Notes: generated from the letters alone by a model not told the origin. A stretch of 64,000 nt of DNA from an uncultured Bacteroidota bacterium (GCA_902526165.1 CABZKA010000006.1:1-64000); one strand, 5' to 3'. Positions 31,440 through 41,826 are shown, numbered from the stretch's first letter. Numbers and translations: made by a program.

Positions 31440-32409
31440 ATCCTTTTTTAAACTTTATCGACTTTATAATTGCTTCCAATTCAATGATGTTATCTCTTTT
31501 TCTTTTTGATGGAGCAAATACAAATCCCTCTACTAAAAGAATCCTATTGTTCACTTTATCTTCCACAATATAATTTATGAATGGTCCTCCCATAAAATCA
31601 CCTTGGACCTCCCACGTCCCTCTAGTTTCTAACATTTTTATTCCATAATAGTTAACCTTTTTTTGAAGGGGAAGGTATTCCTTTTCGGTTATCATAAAGC
31701 TATTTTCATTTCTACCAAGTAGAAAACTTCTACCAACAGAGTCTCTCAAGCTTGTTACCTCTTCTATTGTGTAATCAAAAACATCTTTTCCAACAAATAT
31801 TTCGGTAATTATCAGGTTTGAATGCCCTTTGTCAATAGGCTTTTGGTACCAGATAAAGTTTTTATCCTTTTTATATAAGCTGTATGCAGAAGGCATTTTA
31901 ATACTTATTGAGAATTCATCAATAGGCTTGAGGTCATTCATAGTTGATTTCAGTATCCTTCTTTTATTTTCTTCAATCTCACCATTTGAAAATTTTCTAA
32001 TAGCTTCATTACTTGATAAATCTAATTGTTCTATTATCGACTGAAGGCTGGTTCCCCTTATCTCCAAGTAAATTTGAGGGTTGGCAAATTTGTTTTTTTG
32101 GAATTCATAGTCAAGCTCAGATTTTTTATTGATAAATATAATATTGCGGCTTGTTCTGGAAAAACCGTCAAATGTTTCATAAGGCATTTGCTTTAAAGTA
32201 AATCTTTCCTCAATCTGTGGTAGCCCCATAAACTCATCAGCATATAATGTCCTTATCTTATCTCCAATTTTATTGTCCCAACTTTTATTGTCAAGCACAA
32301 CTGTTATTGAATTAATTCTCCCAGATGACTCAGGCTTGTAAACAGCATTCTTTTCTCCACAGGACTGAAGAACAGATAGAATGATTATTACAAACAGAAT
32401 CTTTTTCAT
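31432..32409 (-). CDS. DUF4837-like lipoprotein
   Basis: Lipobox SVLQSCGE; ends next to pgk and tatA. Confidence 0.7.
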   Translation of the reverse strand: MKKILFVIIILSVLQSCGEKNAVYKPESSGRINSITVVLDNKSWDNKIGDKIRTLYADEFMGLPQIEERFTLKQMPYETFDGFSRTSRNIIFINKKSELDYEFQKNKFANPQIYLEIRGTSLQSIIEQLDLSSNEAIRKFSNGEIEENKRRILKSTMNDLKPIDEFSISIKMPSAYSLYKKDKNFIWYQKPIDKGHSNLIITEIFVGKDVFDYTIEEVTSLRDSVGRSFLLGRNENSFMITEKEYLPLQKKVNYYGIKMLETRGTWEVQGDFMGGPFINYIVEDKVNNRILLVEGFVFAPSKRKRDNIIELEAIIKSIKFKKGSI

Positions 32410-33587
32410 TTTGCCAACGCACTAATACCAGGTAAAATTTTACCCTCCAAGCTCTCAAGCATCGCTCCGCCGCCTGTGGAAACATAGCTTACGTCCTTTT
32501 CTAATTTAAACTTCTTAACTGCGGAAACTGAATCTCCGCCTCCAACTAGTGAAAAAGCACCCTTTTTTGTGCTTTCAGCTATTGCTTTTCCTATTTCTTT
32601 TGTTCCTTTTGAAAAGCTGTTGAGCTCAAAGACTCCAACTGGCCCGTTCCATAAAATTGTACTTGAGGACAAAATAATTTGTTTAAATTTTTCTAATGAT
32701 TTTGGTCCAGAATCCAAGCCTTCATATTCATCAGGAATTGAGTTAATTGAAAATACTTTTGAGTCGGCACCCTCTTTAAACTCCTTAGCACAAACTACAT
32801 CCACTGGTAAATGAATTTTTGTGTTTTTTTCTTTAGCTGATTTCAAAATGCTTAAAGACTTTTTAATCATAGAGTCTTCATGAATGGATTCTCCGATTTT
32901 ACCCCCAAGTGCTTTAATAAATGTGAAGGCCATGCCCCCTCCGATTATTATATCATCAACCTTATCTATAATATTTTCGATAATTGGAATTTTGGAAGAG
33001 ATTTTTGAACCGCCCAAAATAGCGAGTATAGGCCTCTTTCCATTACTAATTACTCTTTTAATAGCAAGAACTTCTTTTTCAAGCAGCTTGCCAAAAAATT
33101 TTTTTTCAAAATATTTTGCAACCACTGTTGTTGATGCATGTGATCTATGTGCCGTTCCAAAAGCATCATTTATATAACAATCTGCAAGCTCAGAAAGCTT
33201 CTTAGAAAACAATTCATCTCCTTTGGTTTCTTCATTATAAAAGCGCAAATTTTCTAGAATTAAAACCTCACCCATAGATAATTTATCAGATGCTTCTTTC
33301 GCTATTTTGCCAATACAATCCTCGCAGAATTTTGATTTTATTGCCAAGATATTATCGAGAACTGATTTAATTTGAATTAAAGAAAGTCTTTTTTCAAACC
33401 CATTTGGTCGCCCAAGATGACTCATTAAAATACATGCTCCACCATCTTGAAGAATTTTTAATATTGTTGGTACAGCAGACCGGATTCTTGTTGAATCAAT
33501 AACCTTTCCGTTTTCAAGAGGAACATTAAAGTCAACCCTGATGAGTACTTTTTTATCTTTAAAATAGAAATCATCAATCGTTTTCAT
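32406..33587 (-). CDS. pgk: Phosphoglycerate kinase
   Basis: KKVLIRVDFNVPLENGKV; GGGDSVSAVKKF; STGGGAMLESLEG. Confidence 0.97.
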   Translation of the reverse strand: MKTIDDFYFKDKKVLIRVDFNVPLENGKVIDSTRIRSAVPTILKILQDGGACILMSHLGRPNGFEKRLSLIQIKSVLDNILAIKSKFCEDCIGKIAKEASDKLSMGEVLILENLRFYNEETKGDELFSKKLSELADCYINDAFGTAHRSHASTTVVAKYFEKKFFGKLLEKEVLAIKRVISNGKRPILAILGGSKISSKIPIIENIIDKVDDIIIGGGMAFTFIKALGGKIGESIHEDSMIKKSLSILKSAKEKNTKIHLPVDVVCAKEFKEGADSKVFSINSIPDEYEGLDSGPKSLEKFKQIILSSSTILWNGPVGVFELNSFSKGTKEIGKAIAESTKKGAFSLVGGGDSVSAVKKFKLEKDVSYVSTGGGAMLESLEGKILPGISALAK

Positions 33588-33595
33588 AATAGACT

Positions 33596-33603
33596 CAAAT
33601 ATA
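33596..33603 (-). promoter_or_regulatory. Bacteroidetes-type -7 box TATATTTG for pgk
   Basis: Exact TAnnTTTG; 8 nt before the ATG at 33587. Confidence 0.5.
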
Positions 33604-33641
33604 TGCTATTTGTAAGTTTTAAATATTAAATTTAAAGGATA

Positions 33642-34658
33642 ATGGAGTCTAGAAATCTTAGTCAGGAGCTAGAATTAATTATTCACTCAAAACGAATACC
33701 AAATGCATTAATATTTGAGGCTGATGGATCAGAAACCGAGTTGAAAATTTCACTAGAGTTTGCAAAAAAAATCCTTTTGTCCAATGAAACAAATCCTGTG
33801 ATTCAAAATAAGATAATTAAAGATATAAATGCTCTTTCTTATCCAGATCTGCATCTTGTATTCCCCATTCCAATATCTAATAACAAAAAAAAAGATCTAT
33901 ACGATTTCCACTATAACAATTGGTGTTCAATGGCTATTGAATCTGGTTTAAAAGTGTCTATGTCAAAATGGAAAGAAAGTAGTGATTACGGAAATAAGCA
34001 GCCCATAATCAACATTGACTCAATTAGGTCTTTGATTAAAAAATTATCTATAGCTCCTTTTTATGATAATTATAGGATTATAATTATTTGGATGGCGGAA
34101 AGGATGAATGAAGAGGCGTCTAACATGCTTCTTAAAACTATCGAAGAGCCTGGTAATAAAACAGTTTTTATCTTGTTAACTGATGACATTAGAAGATTGT
34201 TACCCACAATAGTTTCGAGATGCCAAATAATTAATTATGATCAAACAAAAAGAAAAAATAACATATTAAAAAACAGTGAGTTTGAATCTTTATTCAGTGA
34301 GTTAATGAGGAGTGCTTTTCAGTCAAACAAAAGCAGTAGAAGCTTGGCCGAACTAGTAAACTGGTCAAGGAGAATTGGGAAGATGGATAAGCAAGATGCT
34401 CAGGGTTTTTTTAACTATTCTATTGAAGTTTTAAGGCAAGCTTATTTAAAAAATATGGAAATTAATGAGCTGGTTTCATTTAGCCCCTCAACTGGATTTA
34501 ACTTTACTGCATTTTCAAAGTTTATAACTGAAAACAATATTGAGGATTTAAGTTCAGGTTTTGAAAATGCAATCTATGAATCCAAAAGAAACGTAAAGCT
34601 TTCAATGATTGCTACAGATATTGCATTTAAAACAACTAAGCTAATACATGAAGGTTAA
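33642..34658 (+). CDS. holB: DNA polymerase III subunit delta'
   Basis: Clamp-loader-like sequence: NEEASNMLLKTIEEPGNKTVFILLTDDIRRLLPTIVSRCQII. Confidence 0.85.
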   Translation: MESRNLSQELELIIHSKRIPNALIFEADGSETELKISLEFAKKILLSNETNPVIQNKIIKDINALSYPDLHLVFPIPISNNKKKDLYDFHYNNWCSMAIESGLKVSMSKWKESSDYGNKQPIINIDSIRSLIKKLSIAPFYDNYRIIIIWMAERMNEEASNMLLKTIEEPGNKTVFILLTDDIRRLLPTIVSRCQIINYDQTKRKNNILKNSEFESLFSELMRSAFQSNKSSRSLAELVNWSRRIGKMDKQDAQGFFNYSIEVLRQAYLKNMEINELVSFSPSTGFNFTAFSKFITENNIEDLSSGFENAIYESKRNVKLSMIATDIAFKTTKLIHEG

Positions 34659-34893
34659 GAAAAAAAAGCTTAAAAATAATGATAGGCTATACAAGCTTGT
34701 TGTAATTTACATTGGAACATTTTTCATGATGATTTCACCTTTTTTTATTGACACAAATCAAGGAAAAGTTGGAATGTTGATTGGGCTAGCATTAATAACA
34801 ATTCAAACCCAAAGAACAAAACAATACAACCTGTCTTTACTTAATTTCGTAGGGTTTTGCGGATACTTATATTCATTAATAAAAAACTTGTAA
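34648..34893 (+). CDS. Small membrane protein, hypothetical
   Basis: 81 aa, hydrophobic, overlaps holB by 11 nt. Confidence 0.5.
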   Translation: MKVKKKKLKNNDRLYKLVVIYIGTFFMMISPFFIDTNQGKVGMLIGLALITIQTQRTKQYNLSLLNFVGFCGYLYSLIKNL

Positions 34894-34999
34894 CACTATA
34901 TTGTTGCATTTATAACACGTTGTTTTGTAAAAAACATCTATAGTTTTTGTTTAAGGGCTGTTTTCTTTTTTTTTTAACACAAAGTCTTTTGATAGAGAA

Positions 35000-35017
35000 A
35001 AAGCGTGTTAAACGCCT
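35000..35017 (-). terminator. Weak intrinsic terminator downstream of the methyltransferase gene
   Basis: Minus strand AAGGCGTTTAACACGCTTTTT (GCGT/ACGC stem, T tract). Confidence 0.35.
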
Positions 35018-35019
35018 TA

Positions 35020-35835
35020 TTAATTGGTTTTTTTAAAAATAAAGATGTTTGAACTAGATTGTTTTGTGAAAAGTGCTGAAAGATTTGAGAAGAGCCCAAC
35101 AAGAAGACCTTTAATAAAATACATTTTGCTCCCTTTATATTTTTCAGACAAAATTGAAATATAAATTGCATCTAGAAACATTGGTTTGTTATACAGGTGT
35201 TTGAATCCGTGTTTTTGAACGGTGTTTATTATTCCTCTTTTATTAAAGTGAAACCTATGCCGTGGAGCGTCAAAAGCTGCCCAAAAACTTTTATAATATT
35301 TTGAATCAAACGAATCGTAGTTTGGGACAGCAACTATAAGTATACCGCTTTCCTTTAAATTTTTTCTACTTAAAATAAGCGTTTGGTTTACGTCGTTGAG
35401 GTGCTCTAGCGAATGCCAAAAAGTGATTGCACTGACGGCTTTAGATAGTTGTTCAAGCCTTTCATAAAACTTAATATTTTTTTTATTTAATTCTTTTTGA
35501 ACATCAGAAAGAAACTCTATGCCAGCAACATCAAAACCCCTTTTCTTTGCTGCTAAAAGAAAATCCCCCTTACCACATCCGAAGTCCAACAAAGAGTCTT
35601 TGTTTTTCAAGAGGCTTGAAATTAAGTTTATCTTTTTTTTTGTCATAAAACGTGATGACCAACTGTAAAGCAATGACATTATGGACTTGGTGGTGTTGTG
35701 TGAGTAATAGCTTTTAGAATTATAATATGGCTTTAGCTTCTTGTTGTCAATTTTAGGAAAAGTAGACATAACTCCTTTTGAAACCTTTTTTATTTCAAAA
35801 GTTTCACCTGTTAGAAAATGGTCTTTAACTATCAT
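35020..35835 (-). CDS. Class I SAM-dependent methyltransferase
   Basis: DSLLDFGCGKGDFLLAAKKRGFDVAGIE; ATG 35835 preferred because track start 35862 lies at the parS palindrome. Confidence 0.8.
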   Translation of the reverse strand: MIVKDHFLTGETFEIKKVSKGVMSTFPKIDNKKLKPYYNSKSYYSHNTTKSIMSLLYSWSSRFMTKKKINLISSLLKNKDSLLDFGCGKGDFLLAAKKRGFDVAGIEFLSDVQKELNKKNIKFYERLEQLSKAVSAITFWHSLEHLNDVNQTLILSRKNLKESGILIVAVPNYDSFDSKYYKSFWAAFDAPRHRFHFNKRGIINTVQKHGFKHLYNKPMFLDAIYISILSEKYKGSKMYFIKGLLVGLFSNLSALFTKQSSSNIFIFKKTN

Positions 35836-35845
35836 TTTAATTTTT

Positions 35846-35861
35846 TGTTTCACGTGAAACA
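35846..35861. promoter_or_regulatory. parS-like centromere site TGTTTCACGTGAAACA
   Basis: Perfect 16-bp palindrome identical to the established ParB/Spo0J parS consensus. Confidence 0.8.
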
Positions 35862-35862
35862 A

Positions 35863-37734
35863 CTATCTGCCCATAAACACAAGCATGGCGCTAATATCTG
35901 CGGGTGACACACCGCTTATCCTTGAGGCCTGAGAAAGAGAGACTGGTTTTATGTTTTCGAGTTTTGACTTTGCTTCAGAGGACAAACATTTAAGCTTAGA
36001 ATAATCGAAATTTTTCGGTATAGATATGTTTTCTAAAGCATTTAGTTTTTCTGCATTTGAGCTTTCTTTATCAATATACCCAGAATACTTGACTTGTATT
36101 TCGACCTGTTCGATAGTTTCAGTCATTACGTTGTTGTCTATTAAATAGTTTGCAACAGACTCAATTGATGATATATCTTTGAATGCAAGCTGAGGCCTTG
36201 AAAACAATTTGAATAACTTCATCGATTGTGATATAGGTGAGGAGCCTTTTGCAATAAGGGTTTCGTTAATTTCTTCAGGCTTGACGCTAAGATTTTTTAT
36301 AAAATCTAACATATGTTCTGTTTTTTTCTTTTTTGACATTACGATGGATAGGCGATCGTTAGATGCTAGACCAATATTGTTTGATATTTCGGTAAGGCGA
36401 AGATCAGCATTGTCTTGCCTTAACAGCATTCTAAACTCAGCTCTAGAGGTAAACATCCTGTAAGGCTCGTCAGTTCCTTTGGTAATTAAATCATCAATTA
36501 AAACACCAATATAAGCTTCATTTCTTTTTAAAATAAATGGTTCTTTACCGGAGAGTTTTAATGAAGCATTTATTCCGGCCATAAGCCCTTGAGATGCAGC
36601 CTCCTCATAACCAGTTGTACCGTTTATTTGGCCAGCAAAGAAAAGACCTTCAACAAGTTTTGTTTCTAATGAATGTTTGAGTTGAGTTGGGGGAAAGTAG
36701 TCGTATTCTATAGCGTATCCTGGTCTAAAAAACTTAACATCTTCAAAGCCCGGCACTGATTTTAAGGCTTTGTATTGAATCTCTTCAGGAAGAGATGTGG
36801 AAAATCCATTAACATAAACCTCTACAGTGTTCCAACCTTCAGGTTCTACAAAAATTTGATGTCTATCTTTTTCTGAAAATCTACTAATCTTATCTTCAAC
36901 AGAGGGGCAATATCTAGGGCCAACACTCTTAATTCTTCCATTAAACATTGGTGAGCGATCAAAACCCTCCCTAAGTAAATCGTGGGTTTTTGCGTTTGTG
37001 TATGTGACGTAGCAACTTCTTTGATTTGTTAAAACGGGTGATGAGGGCAGATAGGAGAAACGTCCGGGGTTAGCATCGCCTGGTTGCTCTTCCATTTTGT
37101 TGTAATTGAGTGATCTTCCATCAACTCTTGGTGGTGTTCCGGTTTTCATCCTGCCTGAGACAAAGCCAAGGGTGGTTAGATTTTCAGTAATTCCGAAAGA
37201 AGCTTTTTCACCAACCCTTCCTCCTCCAAACTGTTTTTCACCAACATGAATGAGGCCGTTAAGGAATGTGCCGTTAGTTAATATAACAGTCTTTGATTTA
37301 ATTTGTAAACCAAGTTGAGTAACTACTCCTTTAATTTTATTTTTTTTGACAAGCAGGCCAACTACCGAATCTTGATAAAAATCAAGGTTTGGCGTTTCTT
37401 CGAGAAGTTCTCTCCATTTTTGAGAAAACATCATTCTATCGGATTGTGCTCTGGGACTCCAAACCGCAGGGCCTTTGGATTTGTTTAACATTTTAAATTG
37501 TATAGCTGAGAAATCAGTGACAATACCACTGTATCCCCCAAGAGCGTCAATTTCTTTAATAATCTGACCTTTTGCTATTCCACCCATGGCGGGGTTGCAG
37601 GACATTTGTGCAATGTTTTGCAGATTCATTGTGATCAATAATGTTTTAGAGCCCATATTAGCTGCTGCTGCTGCTGCTTCGCTTCCAGCATGACCGGCTC
37701 CGACCACTATTAAATCGTATTCTTCGTTGAACAT
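35863..37734 (-). CDS. mnmG: tRNA uridine-5-carboxymethylaminomethyl modification enzyme MnmG
   Basis: VVGAGHAGSEAAAAAANMGSKTLL; CNPAMGGIAKGQIIKEIDALGG. Confidence 0.97.
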   Translation of the reverse strand: MFNEEYDLIVVGAGHAGSEAAAAAANMGSKTLLITMNLQNIAQMSCNPAMGGIAKGQIIKEIDALGGYSGIVTDFSAIQFKMLNKSKGPAVWSPRAQSDRMMFSQKWRELLEETPNLDFYQDSVVGLLVKKNKIKGVVTQLGLQIKSKTVILTNGTFLNGLIHVGEKQFGGGRVGEKASFGITENLTTLGFVSGRMKTGTPPRVDGRSLNYNKMEEQPGDANPGRFSYLPSSPVLTNQRSCYVTYTNAKTHDLLREGFDRSPMFNGRIKSVGPRYCPSVEDKISRFSEKDRHQIFVEPEGWNTVEVYVNGFSTSLPEEIQYKALKSVPGFEDVKFFRPGYAIEYDYFPPTQLKHSLETKLVEGLFFAGQINGTTGYEEAASQGLMAGINASLKLSGKEPFILKRNEAYIGVLIDDLITKGTDEPYRMFTSRAEFRMLLRQDNADLRLTEISNNIGLASNDRLSIVMSKKKKTEHMLDFIKNLSVKPEEINETLIAKGSSPISQSMKLFKLFSRPQLAFKDISSIESVANYLIDNNVMTETIEQVEIQVKYSGYIDKESSNAEKLNALENISIPKNFDYSKLKCLSSEAKSKLENIKPVSLSQASRISGVSPADISAMLVFMGR

Positions 37735-37735
37735 A

Positions 37736-38158
37736 TTATACGTGTTTCACGTGAAACATCTTTATTGCTTTTTTTTCTTTCTTAGACATTACCGTCTTAT
37801 CACTGCTTGCTTTATCGCTGTAACCCATGATGTGTAATAAGCCATGGGCCATAACTCTTTTTAGCTCGTCTTCAAATTCTACGCCATAAGTTTTCGAGTT
37901 GTCTAAAACTCTTTCAATGCTAATTATAATGTCTCCTGAGATTTTTTTGTCTTTAAGCTCTCCGAATGTGATAACATCTGTGTAATAATCGTGTTTTAAA
38001 AACTTTTTATTCATTTCTAAAATTTCGTTATCGTCAACGAATAAAAAAACAAGGGTGTCTATTAGAAAACCCTCATCATTAGCTACAGAGATTAGCCATC
38101 TTGAAAAAACCTCTTTGTTAGTAAGCCTAAAGTCTGTATTGTAAACAAAGTCAATCAC
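37736..38158 (-). CDS. ybeY: Endoribonuclease YbeY (rRNA maturation)
   Basis: HGLLHIMGYSD (HGxLHxxGYDH-like); GTG start. Confidence 0.9.
   Translation of the reverse strand: MIDFVYNTDFRLTNKEVFSRWLISVANDEGFLIDTLVFLFVDDNEILEMNKKFLKHDYYTDVITFGELKDKKISGDIIISIERVLDNSKTYGVEFEDELKRVMAHGLLHIMGYSDKASSDKTVMSKKEKKAIKMFHVKHV
37743..37758. promoter_or_regulatory. parS-like centromere site TGTTTCACGTGAAACA, inside the 3' end of ybeY
   Basis: Second perfect 16-bp parS palindrome; encodes the FHVKH tail of YbeY. Confidence 0.8.
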
Positions 38159-38172
38159 TTAAAATTTTTCTG

Positions 38173-38180
38173 CAAATATA
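38173..38180 (-). promoter_or_regulatory. Bacteroidetes-type -7 box TATATTTG for ybeY
   Basis: Exact TAnnTTTG in the divergent ybeY/alkB gap. Confidence 0.5.
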
Positions 38181-38219
38181 TAAGGTCCAAACATATTATA
38201 AAAAAGGTGAACGATTTTA

Positions 38220-38227
38220 TATATTTG
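38220..38227 (+). promoter_or_regulatory. Bacteroidetes-type -7 box TATATTTG for the alkB-like gene
   Basis: Exact TAnnTTTG, 4 nt before GTG start at 38232. Confidence 0.5.
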
Positions 38228-38231
38228 CCGT

Positions 38232-39281
38232 GTGAAAGATCTAAAATACTTAGCCGCATACACAATACCCTTGGCCTGTGTTATTTCGTTCGTGTCAAAT
38301 GGGGTTTTAACATACTCAGCTGTTTTGTATGCGTTTGTGGTAATTCCTTTACTGGAGCTTGTAGTCGGTGAAGACAATGTAAACCTAAACGAGGAGGATG
38401 TGAAAAGGAGAGGGGTTAACAAGCTTTTTGACCTAATGCTGTACCTAAATGTGCCAATTGTGTACACTATAGTTTTTTGGGGTATTTATATCATAACAAA
38501 CAATAGCTATACAGTTTTTGAAATTGTTGGAATTACTTTGTCTGGGGGGGTAGTCCTAGCAACAAACGCAATAAATGTAGCTCACGAATTAGGTCACAGA
38601 TCTTCAGTTTTTGAAAAAACTCTATCTAAAATATTATTACTGCCATGCCTTTACATGCATTTTTATATCGAACATAATTTTGGACACCACACAAACGTTG
38701 GTACGCCAAAAGATGGGGCGTCTGCCAGATATAAACAAAGTGTATATGGCTTTTGGATTAGCTCTGTGACAAAACAGTATATAGATGCTTGGAAAAAACA
38801 AAACGAACTTCTAAGTCGCTCAAAATCAGCGTTTTACTCTATAAAAAATGATATGCTTTGGTATTTACTAATACAATCTGCATATCTATCTATAATATGG
38901 TACTTCTTTGGCTCTGCCGCTCTTATTTTTTGTGTGAGCATCGGAGTAATCTCGTTTCTGTTCCTTGAGACAATCAATTACATTGAACACTATGGATTAA
39001 GGCGAGTTAAGACGGAATCTGGAAGGTATGAGCGTGTACACACATGTCACTCATGGAATTCAAATCACAGTATTGGCAGAATAGTGTTGTATGAGCTGAC
39101 GCGACACAGTGATCACCACTATAAATCCTCAAAAAAATATCAAATATTGGACTGTTATGACGAAAGCCCTCAACTACCGTACGGATACCCCACTTCGATA
39201 CTTATAAGTCTAGTTCCGCCCTTATGGTTTAAAATAATGAACAGGCGGGTTCCCGAAAGAATGAAAAAAATAAACTACTAA
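38232..39281 (+). CDS. Alkane 1-monooxygenase-like membrane di-iron hydroxylase
   Basis: Histidine boxes HELGHRSS, HNFGHH, RHSDHH; multiple TMs. Confidence 0.8.
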   Translation: MKDLKYLAAYTIPLACVISFVSNGVLTYSAVLYAFVVIPLLELVVGEDNVNLNEEDVKRRGVNKLFDLMLYLNVPIVYTIVFWGIYIITNNSYTVFEIVGITLSGGVVLATNAINVAHELGHRSSVFEKTLSKILLLPCLYMHFYIEHNFGHHTNVGTPKDGASARYKQSVYGFWISSVTKQYIDAWKKQNELLSRSKSAFYSIKNDMLWYLLIQSAYLSIIWYFFGSAALIFCVSIGVISFLFLETINYIEHYGLRRVKTESGRYERVHTCHSWNSNHSIGRIVLYELTRHSDHHYKSSKKYQILDCYDESPQLPYGYPTSILISLVPPLWFKIMNRRVPERMKKINY

Positions 39282-40753
39282 TGCCTAAACCAGTTCGAGT
39301 TAGGTTTGCTCCAAGCCCTACCGGGCCATTGCATGTGGGCGGGTTAAGAACCGCTCTTTACAACTATCTGCTTGCTAAAAAAAATGGTGGATCATTTATT
39401 TTAAGAATTGAAGACACTGACACAAAAAGGGAGGTTGAGGGAAGTTATAAATATATTGAAGAGGCCTTAAATTGGTGTGGTTTAACGCCTGATGAATCAC
39501 CATCTCAAGGGGGAGACTATGGTCCATATAAGCAAAGTGAAAGGAAGGGTATTTATAAAGAATATATAAATAAGTTAATTGAAAACGGTAGCGCTTACTA
39601 TGCTTTTGATAAGGTTGAGGACTTGGATAAGCATAGAAAAAATCATGAGAAAAGGGGAAAGACATTTATTTACAATGCACACAACCGGTTAAAACTTGTT
39701 AACTCTCTTTCGCTAAAAAAAAATGAAGTTGAAGACCTTTTAAAAACAACACCTTACGTTGTTCGTTTTAAAATGCCAGAGGAGAAGGTTATCGATTTTT
39801 ATGATGAAATAAGGGGGAAAATTGAGGTTTATAGCAGAGAGCTTGATGATAAAGTGCTTTTTAAATCAGATCAGATGCCTACATACCATTTTGCTAATGT
39901 TGTTGATGACCACCTTATGAATATCACTCATGTAATTAGGGGTGAAGAGTGGTTGCCATCCCTTCCGCTTCATGTTCTTTTATATAAGTCTTTTGGTTGG
40001 TCACCCCCATCGTTTGCACATATAGCACTAATTTTAAAACCAAATGGAAAAGGGAAGCTTTCAAAAAGAGATGGAAAAAAGTTTGGCTTTCCTGTGTTTC
40101 CTTTGGAGTGGAAAAATGGTGAAGGAAAATTTATGGCTTTTAAAAGTTTCGGTATTTTACCAGAGGCTTTAATAAACTATATGGCTTTATTAGGCTGGTC
40201 TAAAAGGGACAACAAAGAGCTCTATTTTATTGACGAACTCATTGAGTCCTTCGATATTAATTCGATTGGAAAGAGCGGTGCGAAGTTTGATTTTGAAAAA
40301 CTTATGTGGCTAAACGCTCAGCACATACAAAAATTGTCCTCAGAAGACATAGTTGAAAGAGAGTCTAAATTGGGGAAGGGGGATGGATTAGAGATCTCTA
40401 AAGGAGTTATTGACTTAATTAAAAGCCGTCTGGATAGACTGGGAAATATTAAAACTGAATATGACTATTTGTTTGGACAGCAAGAGTTGGATCCTGTTCT
40501 AAAAAATAAGCTCATAAATGATGACTCCCTCTCTTTTTTAAGAAAATACAAAACTGCTCTAGAAAAAAGTTTTGGAAATGCGGGGGAGCTTAAGTCTTTG
40601 CTAAACGTGTGCTCAACCATTGGGTTTGGTAAATCAATGGGGGCCATGAGGCTTTGTCTTGTTGGAAAGCTGGCTGGTCCAGATTTGTTTGAACTGATGG
40701 TTTTTTTAGGAAAAGATGAGGTCTTGAAACGGGTCGGGTCCATATTGGCTTAA
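39281..40753 (+). CDS. gltX: Glutamate--tRNA ligase
   Basis: RFAPSPTGPLHVGGLRTALYNYL; KLSKRDG. Confidence 0.96.
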   Translation: MPKPVRVRFAPSPTGPLHVGGLRTALYNYLLAKKNGGSFILRIEDTDTKREVEGSYKYIEEALNWCGLTPDESPSQGGDYGPYKQSERKGIYKEYINKLIENGSAYYAFDKVEDLDKHRKNHEKRGKTFIYNAHNRLKLVNSLSLKKNEVEDLLKTTPYVVRFKMPEEKVIDFYDEIRGKIEVYSRELDDKVLFKSDQMPTYHFANVVDDHLMNITHVIRGEEWLPSLPLHVLLYKSFGWSPPSFAHIALILKPNGKGKLSKRDGKKFGFPVFPLEWKNGEGKFMAFKSFGILPEALINYMALLGWSKRDNKELYFIDELIESFDINSIGKSGAKFDFEKLMWLNAQHIQKLSSEDIVERESKLGKGDGLEISKGVIDLIKSRLDRLGNIKTEYDYLFGQQELDPVLKNKLINDDSLSFLRKYKTALEKSFGNAGELKSLLNVCSTIGFGKSMGAMRLCLVGKLAGPDLFELMVFLGKDEVLKRVGSILA

Positions 40754-40813
40754 TTAACAGGGGAGATTGCTTTATTTTTTGCCGAAAAAATCGTAAATTA
40801 AAAGGAAAAAACT

Positions 40814-41812
40814 ATGGGATACCTTCTGACACCAATTATACTACTTACTTTTGTTGCATTAATCTTTGGAACTTTTTTCATTGTGAAACAACAATCAGCA
40901 GCCATTGTTGAAAGATTTGGTAAGTTTTTAAGTGTACGACAATCTGGGCTACAAATTAAAATTCCTCTTGTAGACAATGTTGCCGGCAGATTAAGCTTGA
41001 GAATTCAACAGCTTGATGTTGTGGTGGAAACCAAAACAAAGGATGATGTTTTTGTAAAAATTAAGGTGTCTGTACAATACAAGGTTATAAAAGATAAGGT
41101 TTATGATGCTTTTTATAAACTTGATTTTCCTCAAGATCAGATAACCTCCTATGTATTTGATGTTGTAAGGGCGGAGGTTCCAAAAATGATATTGGATGAC
41201 GTCTTTGAGAAGAAAGACGATGTTGCTGTAGCTGTTAAAGCAGAACTAAATGATGCGATGTCAAATTATGGGTTTGATATAATAAAGACACTTGTAACAG
41301 ACATAGATCCTGATTCTCAGGTTAAAGACTCGATGAATAGAATTAATGCGTCTGAAAGAGAAAAGGTTGCTGCTCAATTTGAAGGAGATGCTCAAAGAAT
41401 TTTGATTGTGGAAAGGGCAAAGGCGGAGGCTGAAAGTAAAAGGCTACAAGGCCAGGGTATTGCCGATCAAAGAAGAGAGATTGCAAGGGGGTTAGAAGAC
41501 TCTGTTAAGGTTTTAAATGGTGTGGATATAAATTCGCAAGAGGCTTCTGCGCTTATAGTTGTTACGCAACATTATGACACGCTACAATCAGTGGGTTCTG
41601 CAAGTAATAGTAATTTGATATTAATGCCAAACTCTCCACAAGCGGGGTCTGAGATGCTTAACAACATGGTTGCATCATTTACAGCAAGCAACCAAATTGG
41701 TGAAGAAATGAAGAAGGCTAAAAAAGCTAAAGATACCAATGAGGTGGGCTCTAGATTAAAAGCCCCACCAAAAAAAGATGATCCGCCAGCAGAGCTGGAC
41801 GTTATTAAATAA
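40814..41812 (+). CDS. SPFH domain / stomatin-like protein
   Basis: FIVKQQSAAIVERFGKFLSVRQSGLQIKIPLVD; long Ala/Glu helix. Confidence 0.88.
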   Translation: MGYLLTPIILLTFVALIFGTFFIVKQQSAAIVERFGKFLSVRQSGLQIKIPLVDNVAGRLSLRIQQLDVVVETKTKDDVFVKIKVSVQYKVIKDKVYDAFYKLDFPQDQITSYVFDVVRAEVPKMILDDVFEKKDDVAVAVKAELNDAMSNYGFDIIKTLVTDIDPDSQVKDSMNRINASEREKVAAQFEGDAQRILIVERAKAEAESKRLQGQGIADQRREIARGLEDSVKVLNGVDINSQEASALIVVTQHYDTLQSVGSASNSNLILMPNSPQAGSEMLNNMVASFTASNQIGEEMKKAKKAKDTNEVGSRLKAPPKKDDPPAELDVIK

Positions 41813-41826
41813 CAACGACAATGAGC

